From positions 1-42,292 of the IMG/VR virus record IMGVR_UViG_3300009161_000091: 42,292 bases of DNA; one strand, given 5' to 3'. Below are positions 1 through 7,154 of the stretch, piece after piece. Every line of letters begins with the position of its first letter. The first letter of the stretch is position 1. The notes under the pieces were generated by a model. It did no database searches. It saw only the letters and a program-made list of their open reading frames with translations, and had not been told where the DNA came from. The translations under genes and the position numbers were made by a program. This DNA is from a virus.

Positions 1-88
1 GCACGTACCACACATGTTTACGAATAGAACGTATGCAATCTTTGATATGCGCTTCTTCGTTATAGCATGGTATGATGAATGAAATCAT
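1..88 (-). CDS. Glycosyltransferase family 2, N-terminal fragment (runs off window)
   Basis: Only the first 29 codons lie in the window; the rest continues past base 1. The start reads MISFIIPCYNEEAHIKDC, the usual first beta strand of GT-A family 2 glycosyltransferases: hydrophobic strand, P-C-Y-N-E-E, then a helix with I-R-S-I. These enzymes transfer sugars from nucleotide-sugar donors; the acceptor cannot be told from this piece. The ATG shares bases with the TAA of the gene before it (TAATG), so the two are probably translationally coupled. Family assignment is good for a fragment; the role (glycan or DNA glycosylation) is unknown. Confidence 0.7.
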   Translation of the reverse strand, partial: MISFIIPCYNEEAHIKDCIRSIRKHVWYV

Positions 89-378
89 TATTCTTCTTTC
101 TTTTCCTTAGCTTTGTAGTACTCGTCTACGAGATCAAACCTATCGGCTTTTAAATCACCGATATACAAATCTAGACCGGTAAAGTCTTCGATTTCATCAT
201 ATTTTGCCAATCGACCAAGATATGCAACATATATTGCCATCTGCTTCTTCTGAAAAAGCCTTTCATTGTACAGCTTTATCAGTTCTGCTCGGTCCTCTTT
301 ACTGTGGAAAATTGTCCACGATGTAAAGAGAAACCAATGTTTGAATGTTACCCAACCATAATATAACCACTGTTTCAT
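88..378 (-). CDS. Hypothetical protein, 96 aa
   Basis: I do not recognise this protein. It has an aromatic-rich N-terminus (residues 4-25, many W, F and Y) that could touch a membrane, and a charged C-terminus ending in a K/E run. A GGAG motif six bases before the ATG supports the start. It sits between the zinc-ribbon gene (3 bases away) and the glycosyltransferase (TAATG overlap), so it belongs to the same transcription unit. Confidence 0.65.
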   Translation of the reverse strand: MKQWLYYGWVTFKHWFLFTSWTIFHSKEDRAELIKLYNERLFQKKQMAIYVAYLGRLAKYDEIEDFTGLDLYIGDLKADRFDLVDEYYKAKEKKEE

Positions 379-381
379 AAT

Positions 382-537
382 TTACTCCTCATCTTCCTCG
401 AGTTCTTCAATCTTCGCGTCTTCTACATCTGCGCCACAAAAGGCGCAGAATGATGGTTCGTCTTTCTTACCATTCTTCTCATACGAAACGGTATACTCAT
501 ATTCGCCGCAAGGGCATCTAATATCTCTATCTGGCAT
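382..537 (-). CDS. Small zinc-ribbon-like protein, 51 aa
   Basis: Two Cys pairs, C8-P-C10 and C31-A-F-C34, are spaced as in a zinc ribbon; the C-terminal 12 residues are nearly all acidic. Its ATG overlaps the TAA of nrdJ (TAATG), so it is the next gene in the nrdJ transcript. The sequence shows a likely metal-binding fold. Any link to the reductase, for example as a redox or regulatory partner, is inferred from adjacency only. Confidence 0.7.
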   Translation of the reverse strand: MPDRDIRCPCGEYEYTVSYEKNGKKDEPSFCAFCGADVEDAKIEELEEDEE

Positions 538-2444
538 TAGATTTCACAGCCTCCTGCAACACACGCTAATTCTTGTGCACCAGTGGTATTATCTGTCTTT
601 TCATATTGACCAAGACGAGACCAATCAATTACCTTAGGCATCTTAGCAGCGAAGGCCTCGTATTCTTCCTTTGTGCAGTCTTGATATGGTGCTTGCTTGT
701 ACACATGGTCAGAGAATGGAAGAAATGACACGCCTGACATCTTGTCAAAATGCTTATAGACCCAAGCACCAACTTCAAGCCATTCGTGTTCCTTGACAGA
801 AATGGTAACCGAAGGCTTATGTTCGCACCAATGATCCTGATAAGTGACCCACAGTTCAAGCTGTTCAATAGCCGACATATCTGTACGGAATACCGAATTC
901 TCTGGTGCCTTCATTGGGAACGAGAACACATAAACATTATTAGGGCGCATCGCACAATCTTCAACTGGAATGCCAGCATCAATCATGAGAGCAGCCAGTG
1001 GATCTTTCTTATCAGCACGAACGGTGCGGATATAATAAGGATTATGACGAGCATGAATACCGGAAGCAGCATCAGTAAGCTGAGAAACAGTCCCAGAAGG
1101 CTTAACACAGGTAACAGCAGCAGATTGCGGAATACCCAATTCTTTAGCAAACTTTGCATTCGTGGCGACTGCAATTTCACGAAGCTCTGCCAAGCGGCCT
1201 TCAATTCCTGGGAGTTTTCCATTTGTGAGGTCATTGTCCATGATTCCTGTCATTGACACACCGAGCAAACGCTCTTCTTCGCAGTTGCGCTTCCAAGATG
1301 ATGATAGATATTTAAATCCAGTTAGTGTTGACTGCCATGTACCAAGAATGGTAGCCCAATAGACCTTCTCCTTGAGAGTTTCCATCGTGTCAGTATCGCG
1401 CACAACAACTTCGGATAGATTGCAGAATTCCTTGTCGCGCAAGATAATCTCGGAACATGGATTGGTACCAAAATCATAATCAGGGTTACGACGACCATGC
1501 TTGATAACTGTAGCCTTCGCGCTCGCACGATTGAAGATACCGCGCTCACCAGACTTTGATTCATAGAGAGACTTCCACTCTTCCATGAAAAGACCCATAT
1601 CAGGCTTTTCTTTATAGACCGCTGAGTTATTAGCTAATGCTCGCTGTGATTGGTCCATCCACCATTGACCAGATTTTGCCACGCGCATACGGTCATCAGA
1701 CAAGTCAGAGAGACTAATAAGAGCGGAGCGACGAACACCACCGACAACGACAATATCAGCAATCTTACAAACGATATCATGGGCTTCCAATGTGTTTAGA
1801 CGACGACCAGCGGCCTTCTTGAATGTTTCTACGCAGAACTTGAAGAGAGCCTCAAGCGGCTCAGGGCCAGATGCACGCCCACCGAACGTCTTTAGTGGTG
1901 TACCAGCAGCACGAACCTTAGACACATCCCACTGAGGAATTTGCCCAACATAAAGCATACCGATAAGCTCCTTGAGCGACTTAGCCCAACCAAGCTTTGA
2001 ATCAGCAACTACGATTGTGGTATCGGTGTTATGAAAATCTTCGGAAACGATGGGGAGTTGTTCTACGTCTTTGGACTCTACAGAGAATCCAACGCCTGTA
2101 CCATTCATAAGAATATAAAGGATCTCATCAAATGACCGTGGGCTATTCACAGCAACATAAGAGCAATTGTAAGCTGCGATATTCTCGCGCTTCAATGCTT
2201 CACCAGCAGTCATAATGCAACGCATAGATGGCATGACCTTGAGAGACAAAACAGCATCTTCAAGTTCGGCCCTAATCTGAGCAGTATCATAACCATGGTT
2301 TGTCTTCAGGTGCGATTCAAAGAAATCAAAGAAGCGGCTGATCGTTTCACTCCAACTTTCTCGTCGCCCCTCATCCCACATGAACCTCGAATATCTTGAT
2401 AGATGAATGAACTGCTGATAGAGGGAAGGTAACGAGTTAGACAT
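537..2444 (-). CDS. nrdJ: Adenosylcobalamin-dependent (class II) ribonucleoside-triphosphate reductase
   Basis: Reduces ribonucleotides to deoxyribonucleotides for phage DNA synthesis using coenzyme B12, so it needs no oxygen or second subunit. Visible class II features are C94 (redox Cys), the active-site group NPCSE with C330 (thiyl radical) and E332, partner C341, and a C-terminal CVAGGC pair (C628/C633) that re-reduces the active site. At 635 residues it is somewhat shorter than the Lactobacillus enzyme (about 739). The frame is open 30 codons further upstream, but GGAG lies just before the ATG at 2444 and the longer version would overlap the primase gene. T4 itself uses class I NrdA/B. 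A glutaredoxin at 17065-17292 is a possible reductant. Confidence 0.93.
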   Translation of the reverse strand: MSNSLPSLYQQFIHLSRYSRFMWDEGRRESWSETISRFFDFFESHLKTNHGYDTAQIRAELEDAVLSLKVMPSMRCIMTAGEALKRENIAAYNCSYVAVNSPRSFDEILYILMNGTGVGFSVESKDVEQLPIVSEDFHNTDTTIVVADSKLGWAKSLKELIGMLYVGQIPQWDVSKVRAAGTPLKTFGGRASGPEPLEALFKFCVETFKKAAGRRLNTLEAHDIVCKIADIVVVGGVRRSALISLSDLSDDRMRVAKSGQWWMDQSQRALANNSAVYKEKPDMGLFMEEWKSLYESKSGERGIFNRASAKATVIKHGRRNPDYDFGTNPCSEIILRDKEFCNLSEVVVRDTDTMETLKEKVYWATILGTWQSTLTGFKYLSSSWKRNCEEERLLGVSMTGIMDNDLTNGKLPGIEGRLAELREIAVATNAKFAKELGIPQSAAVTCVKPSGTVSQLTDAASGIHARHNPYYIRTVRADKKDPLAALMIDAGIPVEDCAMRPNNVYVFSFPMKAPENSVFRTDMSAIEQLELWVTYQDHWCEHKPSVTISVKEHEWLEVGAWVYKHFDKMSGVSFLPFSDHVYKQAPYQDCTKEEYEAFAAKMPKVIDWSRLGQYEKTDNTTGAQELACVAGGCEI

Positions 2445-2483
2445 ATAATTCTCCAATTTTCTTTTTGAACAAACGGCATCGTT

Positions 2484-2500
2484 CCGAGAATTGCTCTCGG
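2484..2500. other. Hairpin in the primase-nrdJ gap
   Basis: A perfect 6-bp inverted repeat (CCGAGA / TCTCGG) with a 5-base loop lies between the primase stop and the nrdJ start. No T-run follows on the minus strand, so it is not a normal terminator. It could be an mRNA stability or processing element in the nrdJ leader. It is far too short to be a cobalamin riboswitch. Confidence 0.45.
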
Positions 2501-2505
2501 CTATT

Positions 2506-3510
2506 TCAACACTTTTTCCAGGAACGTATCGCAAGCTTGAGAGACAAGCCAGTATGCGTAGCTGTATTTATTATAGAGTGAATTGCTTCTGGCGACAAAC
2601 CATCAATAATTGCTTCATTTATATCTTTATATTTCCAGTGATCTGGCCAGATGACGACCCCGTACCCACCAGCGACAAATGATTCAACTTTCTTTACGAC
2701 CTGTGGATTACGCGGTTGATTATCAAATACAAGTACCACACGATCGGTAGGAATGCTTCGTACCGCGCGTGTGAAGTCGGTGCCACCAGCAGCAATTGCG
2801 TTCGGTAAGAACATGCTGTCGATGGGACCTTCTACAACGTATATAGTTTTTGTTGTATCTACCTTATCGAGCCCATAGACAAGGGCTTCGTCTTCAATAC
2901 GCATAGTGACATATCGGAGTGTGGATGTACCGAGCGCACGCCCAGACACGCCTGTTAGTTTACCATTCGCATTACGAAACGGTATGACAAGGCGAGCATC
3001 TGATACCAGGCGGCCCTCATATGCAGGGTTAAGTGTTTCTAGGGCTTTCATATCCCGTGCGAAATATAGATCGTCGTAACGATCCTTTGGTATCTTGCGA
3101 CCCTTGACATATTGCACAGCAAAATGATCTGACGGAAGATCCTTGATCTTTATCAGCATATCATCCAGAACTGTCTTGGTTATGATTTCTTTGCGAACAT
3201 CTGGAATAGAGAACTGCAATGGCTCGTTACCTAAGCCACGTTCCTTGAATGATTCCAGCTTGTATGCGCGAGCGAGATTAGGATCAATGGTATCAATCAC
3301 CTTGTACAGTGAGGTACCTAGATCGCAGTTGTGACATTTGAATATGTAGCCATCTTTCTTTGGAAAAAGATAGCCTCGGGCTTTGTATTTGTTTTTCTGG
3401 GAATCGCCACAGAAAGGACAACGAAAATTATATGCGCCGCCCTTCTTCTTGAATACCAAGAGTTTGGGAGAGATGAGGGCTATGTATTTCGAATCAGTGA
3501 TATTAGACAT
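2506..3510 (-). CDS. 61: DNA primase, T4 gp61-like
   Basis: Makes RNA primers for lagging-strand synthesis together with the gp41 helicase. The N-terminal zinc-binding domain shows C31-P-F-C34 and C59-H-N-C62. A Toprim-type centre follows, with the acidic motif VVEGPIDSMF and later VFDNQPRN. The length (334 aa) fits T4 gp61 (about 342). The gene has its own promoter at 3517-3545, whose -10 box ends 7 bases before the ATG; I see no Shine-Dalgarno, so the message may be leaderless. The nrdJ gene follows after a 61-base gap. Confidence 0.92.
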   Translation of the reverse strand: MSNITDSKYIALISPKLLVFKKKGGAYNFRCPFCGDSQKNKYKARGYLFPKKDGYIFKCHNCDLGTSLYKVIDTIDPNLARAYKLESFKERGLGNEPLQFSIPDVRKEIITKTVLDDMLIKIKDLPSDHFAVQYVKGRKIPKDRYDDLYFARDMKALETLNPAYEGRLVSDARLVIPFRNANGKLTGVSGRALGTSTLRYVTMRIEDEALVYGLDKVDTTKTIYVVEGPIDSMFLPNAIAAGGTDFTRAVRSIPTDRVVLVFDNQPRNPQVVKKVESFVAGGYGVVIWPDHWKYKDINEAIIDGLSPEAIHSIINTATHTGLSLKLAIRSWKKC

Positions 3511-3516
3511 AGGTTC

Positions 3517-3545
3517 ATTATAATCAGAATTATCGCACTAGTCAA
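3517..3545 (-). promoter_or_regulatory. Sigma-70 promoter for primase 61
   Basis: On the minus strand TTGACT (3545-3540), a 17-base spacer, then a perfect TATAAT (3522-3517). The expected start site, about 7 bases on, coincides with the A of the primase ATG at 3510. Confidence 0.8.
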
Positions 3546-3546
3546 G

Positions 3547-3906
3547 TTATTTCTGAGCCTCTAGCTTGTAGTTACGGTAGTATTTTTTGTAGCCAGCAAT
3601 TATGGTATTTTGTTGTACAACATAGCGGCGCATCTCAGCCGCATTGATTGCAAGAGTTTCATAGCCTGCAGGTGTCACAGCAAATAGTACAACTGGACCA
3701 CCACTGGCAGCCATTTCTTTTATCTTAGCTTCGATATTGTTTGGTGTGAGAACAATCCACTCCACATCGTTTTGTGTGGCTGGCATTACCGTTGGTAGAA
3801 TAAGTTCTGGGCGATCAATCAGAACTGGCTTATCAAATACCTTGGGTGTTGAATTGCAACCCGCCAACAATAGTGTAGCGCATAGCAGTAAGATTTTATT
3901 TTGCAT
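3547..3906 (-). CDS. Outer-membrane spanin (Rz1-like lipoprotein)
   Basis: A 119-residue lipoprotein: hydrophobic signal followed by the lipobox L-A-G-C with C17 as lipidation site, then a short Pro-containing periplasmic region. It starts inside the gene for a membrane-anchored coiled-coil protein (11-base overlap), the classic Rz/Rz1 arrangement. o-Spanins sit in the outer membrane and, joined to the i-spanin, fuse the two membranes in the last step of lysis of a Gram-negative host. GGAG 9 bases upstream supports the start. The assignment rests on architecture and gene order. Confidence 0.75.
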   Translation of the reverse strand: MQNKILLLCATLLLAGCNSTPKVFDKPVLIDRPELILPTVMPATQNDVEWIVLTPNNIEAKIKEMAASGGPVVLFAVTPAGYETLAINAAEMRRYVVQQNTIIAGYKKYYRNYKLEAQK

Positions 3907-4369
3907 TTGCAGCCACTCCCTTAGGCATAAGAGAAGAAATTAATTCTGGACATATTGCATTTTTCATAGTACCAGAACGCTCGTCTTTTGTCAAGGGTGA
4001 ACCTGTAGCAATCGCATTACAACGAAACGCTGCTTTTGTGCCACGGTTGATTTTCATTTGAACATCATCAGCATTTGCGATAGACGCGGCTGTTAGTCTT
4101 GGCGCTGCAACCTTCGAGCGAAGGTCAGATGCTTCCTGTTGTGTCTTGATAAAGTCTTTGGTTATTTCGGTGTTGATTTCCTGCATCTTCTGGATATCTT
4201 CATTCTGCCTATCCATCTGTGCTTTTTGCTGATTGATAACACCTTCCATGCGCTGCTGAACTTCCGCAGCAGCCTCTAACTTACCTTCTAATGCTTGAAT
4301 GTAGAAATACCCACCTGATACGATGGAAAAAAGAATTGCCGCTATTGCGACTTTGATACCTATACCCAT
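3896..4369 (-). CDS. Inner-membrane spanin (Rz-like)
   Basis: 157 residues: an N-terminal membrane segment (about residues 5-24) followed by a long Q/E/K-rich coiled coil (about 28-100) and a C-terminal domain with two Cys. This is the usual form of an i-spanin, anchored in the inner membrane with its coiled coil in the periplasm. The o-spanin gene begins inside its 3' end. GGGAG precedes the ATG, which overlaps the TAA of the upstream gene. The holin and endolysin genes lie about 20 kb away. Confidence 0.75.
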   Translation of the reverse strand: MGIGIKVAIAAILFSIVSGGYFYIQALEGKLEAAAEVQQRMEGVINQQKAQMDRQNEDIQKMQEINTEITKDFIKTQQEASDLRSKVAAPRLTAASIANADDVQMKINRGTKAAFRCNAIATGSPLTKDERSGTMKNAICPELISSLMPKGVAANAK

Positions 4370-4701
4370 TACTCGCTCCCGTCTGAACCGTCTCCCATTG
4401 CGCTTGTGCGACTGACCGCAGGCAAACGCTTCTTTAAGACTTTGTAATATACGGATTTTGATTCATTTGCACCAGCATCTTTCTTACGATCTAATTCATG
4501 CTGGTAATCCACTTCTGTGCGTCTGGCTTCTTTTATAGCTTTACGACGAAGGGTCTTGAACAGTATGGGTTGCCCATACTTTTTCATGGTACCTTTGAGG
4601 CCCAATTTTGGTTGTCTCTTACTCCAATGAACACCGCCACCTGTGCCTGCGACTGCTGCGCCTGTGGCATTTCCTGGAGCATCTTCTTTGATTTCGCTCA
4701 T
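4369..4701 (-). CDS. Hypothetical basic protein, 110 aa
   Basis: I do not recognise it. It has a Gly/Ala-rich N-terminus (residues 9-24), a strongly basic middle part (about 28-95) and a short acidic Gly/Asp tail. No membrane segment or catalytic motif is visible. The basic charge suggests nucleic-acid or membrane-surface contact, which is inference. Both ends overlap their neighbours by a few bases, so it is part of the operon that leads into the spanins. Confidence 0.7.
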   Translation of the reverse strand: MSEIKEDAPGNATGAAVAGTGGGVHWSKRQPKLGLKGTMKKYGQPILFKTLRRKAIKEARRTEVDYQHELDRKKDAGANESKSVYYKVLKKRLPAVSRTSAMGDGSDGSE

Positions 4702-5090
4702 TAGATTTTCCTTAGAACATCCATTATTTGACGATCCATCATAACGTCCGTGGATCTAATTGTCTCGTTTCTTTGACCAATGCCGTACACATTTTCGGGC
4801 CAATAATTCAATAACAACAAGAATGGTTTTAGATACTCAAGGTAATCATATAACTTAAATGTCAGCATTCGCGTCAAAGCTTCTGGCTCAAACACATTGT
4901 AAAGAACCACCAAGTGATTCAGTATCAACCGTTCCTTCAACTCACCTTTCTTTTCATAGCGATTAAACAATCGACGCAGATTTTTAATTCTATCTAGGTC
5001 TTCGTTGAACTCTATTTCGTCAATGCACGGATTGGTATAATGCTTTGCGGCAAACAGAAAAAAATTTGATTCGTCCAAGGTACCTTTCAT
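4701..5090 (-). CDS. Conserved T4-like phage protein, 129 aa
   Basis: From memory this resembles a small protein widely found in pelagic T4-like phages (DUF7207 type): an AAKHYTNP-like N-terminus, a central R-L-F-x-R-Y-E-K-x-G-E-L-K-E-R-L-I-L-N-H stretch, then a helical L/F/Y-rich C-terminal half. Its function is not known to me. It is helical and probably soluble. It lies between a basic orphan gene and a membrane-anchored coiled-coil gene. Confidence 0.75.
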   Translation of the reverse strand: MKGTLDESNFFLFAAKHYTNPCIDEIEFNEDLDRIKNLRRLFNRYEKKGELKERLILNHLVVLYNVFEPEALTRMLTFKLYDYLEYLKPFLLLLNYWPENVYGIGQRNETIRSTDVMMDRQIMDVLRKI

Positions 5091-5101
5091 ATCTCTTTCA
5101 C

Positions 5102-5485
5102 TTAGTGCCCAAGTACCTTAAAAAATGTGGCTATAAACGAAAACCCATAGCCAAGTACAGTACCACCTCCAATAGCCATCCATATGTATTTCTGAATAGC
5201 AGCTATCTTTTCATTCAAACATGCATAATGTTTATTTTGTTCTTCTCTTACTGCTTTTATTTCGTCTAATATGGCTTTGTCTTGTGTGCGGATCGTATCA
5301 TAAACATCTTTCAATTTCTGATCCAATTCTTCACGACGTTTTTCCAATTTGGTTTCAATAACCTCAGCTTGCTTTTCGTGCTGAGTCAGTCTGGCTTCTT
5401 GAACTGCAATCATAGCCTTTAGATCACTGGAAATATCAGTGAGCTTGTCTATAGCAGCTTCGATTCTTTCTGTTGCACCGACCAT
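5102..5485 (-). CDS. Coiled-coil protein with C-terminal membrane anchor, 127 aa
   Basis: Residues about 5-95 are a heptad-rich coiled coil; residues about 100-122 form one hydrophobic segment with a GGGTVLGYG core, followed by a short tail. This architecture recalls XhlA-type, holin-associated proteins, and the gene lies close to the spanins, so a role in lysis or at the membrane is plausible. There is no sequence signature to prove it. The start overlaps the stop of the next gene (TAATG). Confidence 0.7.
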   Translation of the reverse strand: MVGATERIEAAIDKLTDISSDLKAMIAVQEARLTQHEKQAEVIETKLEKRREELDQKLKDVYDTIRTQDKAILDEIKAVREEQNKHYACLNEKIAAIQKYIWMAIGGGTVLGYGFSFIATFFKVLGH

Positions 5486-5928
5486 TAGTAGACCTTTAAA
5501 TAATTGATTACGCTCTTGCGAACTTCATGTGGTAATGATATAGCAAGAGCAGCAGCCAAATGGTGTGGCTCAACTTTCTGCTCTATAAGGTTCGCGCACT
5601 CAATAACAACTAAATCTGTTTCTTGGTTTTGTATAAACGAAACAATGCGTGGGTTCTTGCGATTGCCGAACTCCCACGCTAATGCTTCTGCTTTCTCTCC
5701 GATCAAGGCACGGACTTCATCGCGCTTTGATGGATCTATGGTAACCGTATGATATGAATCTGTACCATAAATTGAGTGACACAATCCAGCATATACAACG
5801 TCACTAGAACATCCCCAGTCCATAAGTAAACTTGCTGTACCGGTTAGATGCTCTAATAAGGATCTTTGGCTGTGATTATTTTCTTCGGCGCCATTATCTA
5901 AAAGAAACTCAATTACCTTATGAATCAA
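5485..5928 (-). CDS. HD-like protein of the DUF6817 type, TTG start
   Basis: Contains the string H-L-x-G-T-x-x-L-L-x-x-W-G, then A-G-L-C-H-S-I-Y-G-T and R-D-E-V-R-A-L-I-G-E-K-A-E-A-L, which I associate with DUF6817, an HD-superfamily-like helical family found in bacteria. The reaction is unknown; HD proteins usually hydrolyse phosphoesters. There is no ATG near the N-terminus. GAGG followed by six bases and TTG at 5928 gives the best start; an in-frame TTG at 5940 lacks spacing. Length from 5928 is 147 aa. Confidence 0.75.
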   Translation of the reverse strand: MIHKVIEFLLDNGAEENNHSQRSLLEHLTGTASLLMDWGCSSDVVYAGLCHSIYGTDSYHTVTIDPSKRDEVRALIGEKAEALAWEFGNRKNPRIVSFIQNQETDLVVIECANLIEQKVEPHHLAAALAISLPHEVRKSVINYLKVY

Positions 5929-5936
5929 ATCACACC

Positions 5937-6317
5937 TCAAAATGTATTAAGCGCAACTCTCTTTATGGTAGTTGCGTTGACTGCAATGTAGATATATGTA
6001 TTAGTGAAACGCATCTCTCCTACAGCCATACCAACAGTTGTCGCATTATTGGAAGCTGGTGTGCTACCTAATGTGACGTTGACAATATTTGCAGTGAGAG
6101 TTTTTGTAACATTGACGTTTGCTGTAGTTGTGGTACGTGCGCGTACAGTGAGTGTTGACCCACTGAACACGGTGTTGGATGGAACTGCACCAAATAGCTT
6201 CTTTACAGTAATCTGTTTAGATGTAGGTGTTCCATTAGCGTCAGTAACAATCAGGAGCAAATCGGGAGATGCAGCCGTTGTCGCTGATGGTAGTTGAGAT
6301 ACTTTCTTGTCAGCCAT
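5937..6317 (-). CDS. Virion/fibre-type protein, 126 aa
   Basis: The N-terminus (KVSQLPSATTAASPDLLLIV, residues 5-24) with the following S-K-Q-I-T-V-K-K-L-F-G is a motif I know from the start of many phage tail-fibre or head-fibre proteins. The rest is Thr/Asn/Val-rich beta-type sequence typical of fibrous virion proteins. Its exact place on the particle is not evident. It is followed closely by the DUF6817-like gene and preceded by another structural-type gene. Confidence 0.75.
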   Translation of the reverse strand: MADKKVSQLPSATTAASPDLLLIVTDANGTPTSKQITVKKLFGAVPSNTVFSGSTLTVRARTTTTANVNVTKTLTANIVNVTLGSTPASNNATTVGMAVGEMRFTNTYIYIAVNATTIKRVALNTF

Positions 6318-6338
6318 TATTCAGCTCCCGATCCTTTA

Positions 6339-7085
6339 TTAGCGTCCGCCTGGTGATACTGTGAAGTTGGTAATACGCTCGCCGTTGAAGCGAGTAAGAT
6401 TGTTAGCAACTGCGCCTGTGATTACAAGGTTAGCTGTAATCGTAACACCGAAGTCTGGATTATAAAGTGGATTACCACCACCGGTTACTGAGATTGATTG
6501 TGCGTTCACATGATATGTAGCCTTCGCAGAACCAACACCACCACGCATTGCAGGTAGAGTGAAGATCATTACGTTATTGGCCACGTTTGCACGAGCGGCC
6601 GAAGCTGCTGTGATACGAGCAACTGCGTTGTTACCACCAGCAGTGTTTGCAATGCTAATTGACATAAGGTTACCTGATGGGCGCTTATGAACTGGCATAT
6701 TAAACACAACATATAGGTTAGCACCAGATGCGTTTGCAGAAATAACTCCGTTAGCATTTAGCTTCACGAAGATTTCTACAATGTCTGGACTACCAAGAAA
6801 TGTATTAGATGTATATCTAAATCCACTGCCTGGATTTGCTGCAACCAAAATTTCATCAAACTGACGTTGATTGCCATCTGATACGCGATTGGTGCGACGA
6901 ACCCATCCAGCAGATGTTGCGATGACGTTACGCTTGTTTGCATAACTACCACCATCTGGTAAATCAAATGAGTGACCAATACCGCCTGCTAGTGGAAGTG
7001 GGCGATAACCTTTGCGGATAGCAGCTTCCGTATTTGCTCCGGAAGCTACCTGTGTGCTTTCTCTACTAAAACCCCATAGTGCCAT
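6339..7085 (-). CDS. Probable virion structural protein, 248 aa
   Basis: Gly/Asn/Ala/Ser-rich, low in Lys and Cys, with a predicted beta-rich C-terminal two thirds. The N-terminus (M-A-L-W-G-F) and a G-W-V-R-R motif near residue 60 recall conserved small structural proteins of marine T4-like phages, from memory. It sits next to a fibre-type protein. I cannot say whether it decorates the head, neck or tail. Confidence 0.7.
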   Translation of the reverse strand: MALWGFSRESTQVASGANTEAAIRKGYRPLPLAGGIGHSFDLPDGGSYANKRNVIATSAGWVRRTNRVSDGNQRQFDEILVAANPGSGFRYTSNTFLGSPDIVEIFVKLNANGVISANASGANLYVVFNMPVHKRPSGNLMSISIANTAGGNNAVARITAASAARANVANNVMIFTLPAMRGGVGSAKATYHVNAQSISVTGGGNPLYNPDFGVTITANLVITGAVANNLTRFNGERITNFTVSPGGR

Positions 7086-7154
7086 TTTCTTATTCCTTTT
7101 CGCTTTTCGTTGTGACTACTCGGCATAATATAGATTTTATTCGCTATACCCTAT

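Noticed and set aside
537-2534. Longer NrdJ start at 2534
   Set aside because: The extra 30 codons include the non-coding hairpin and overlap the primase end; GGAG marks the ATG at 2444.
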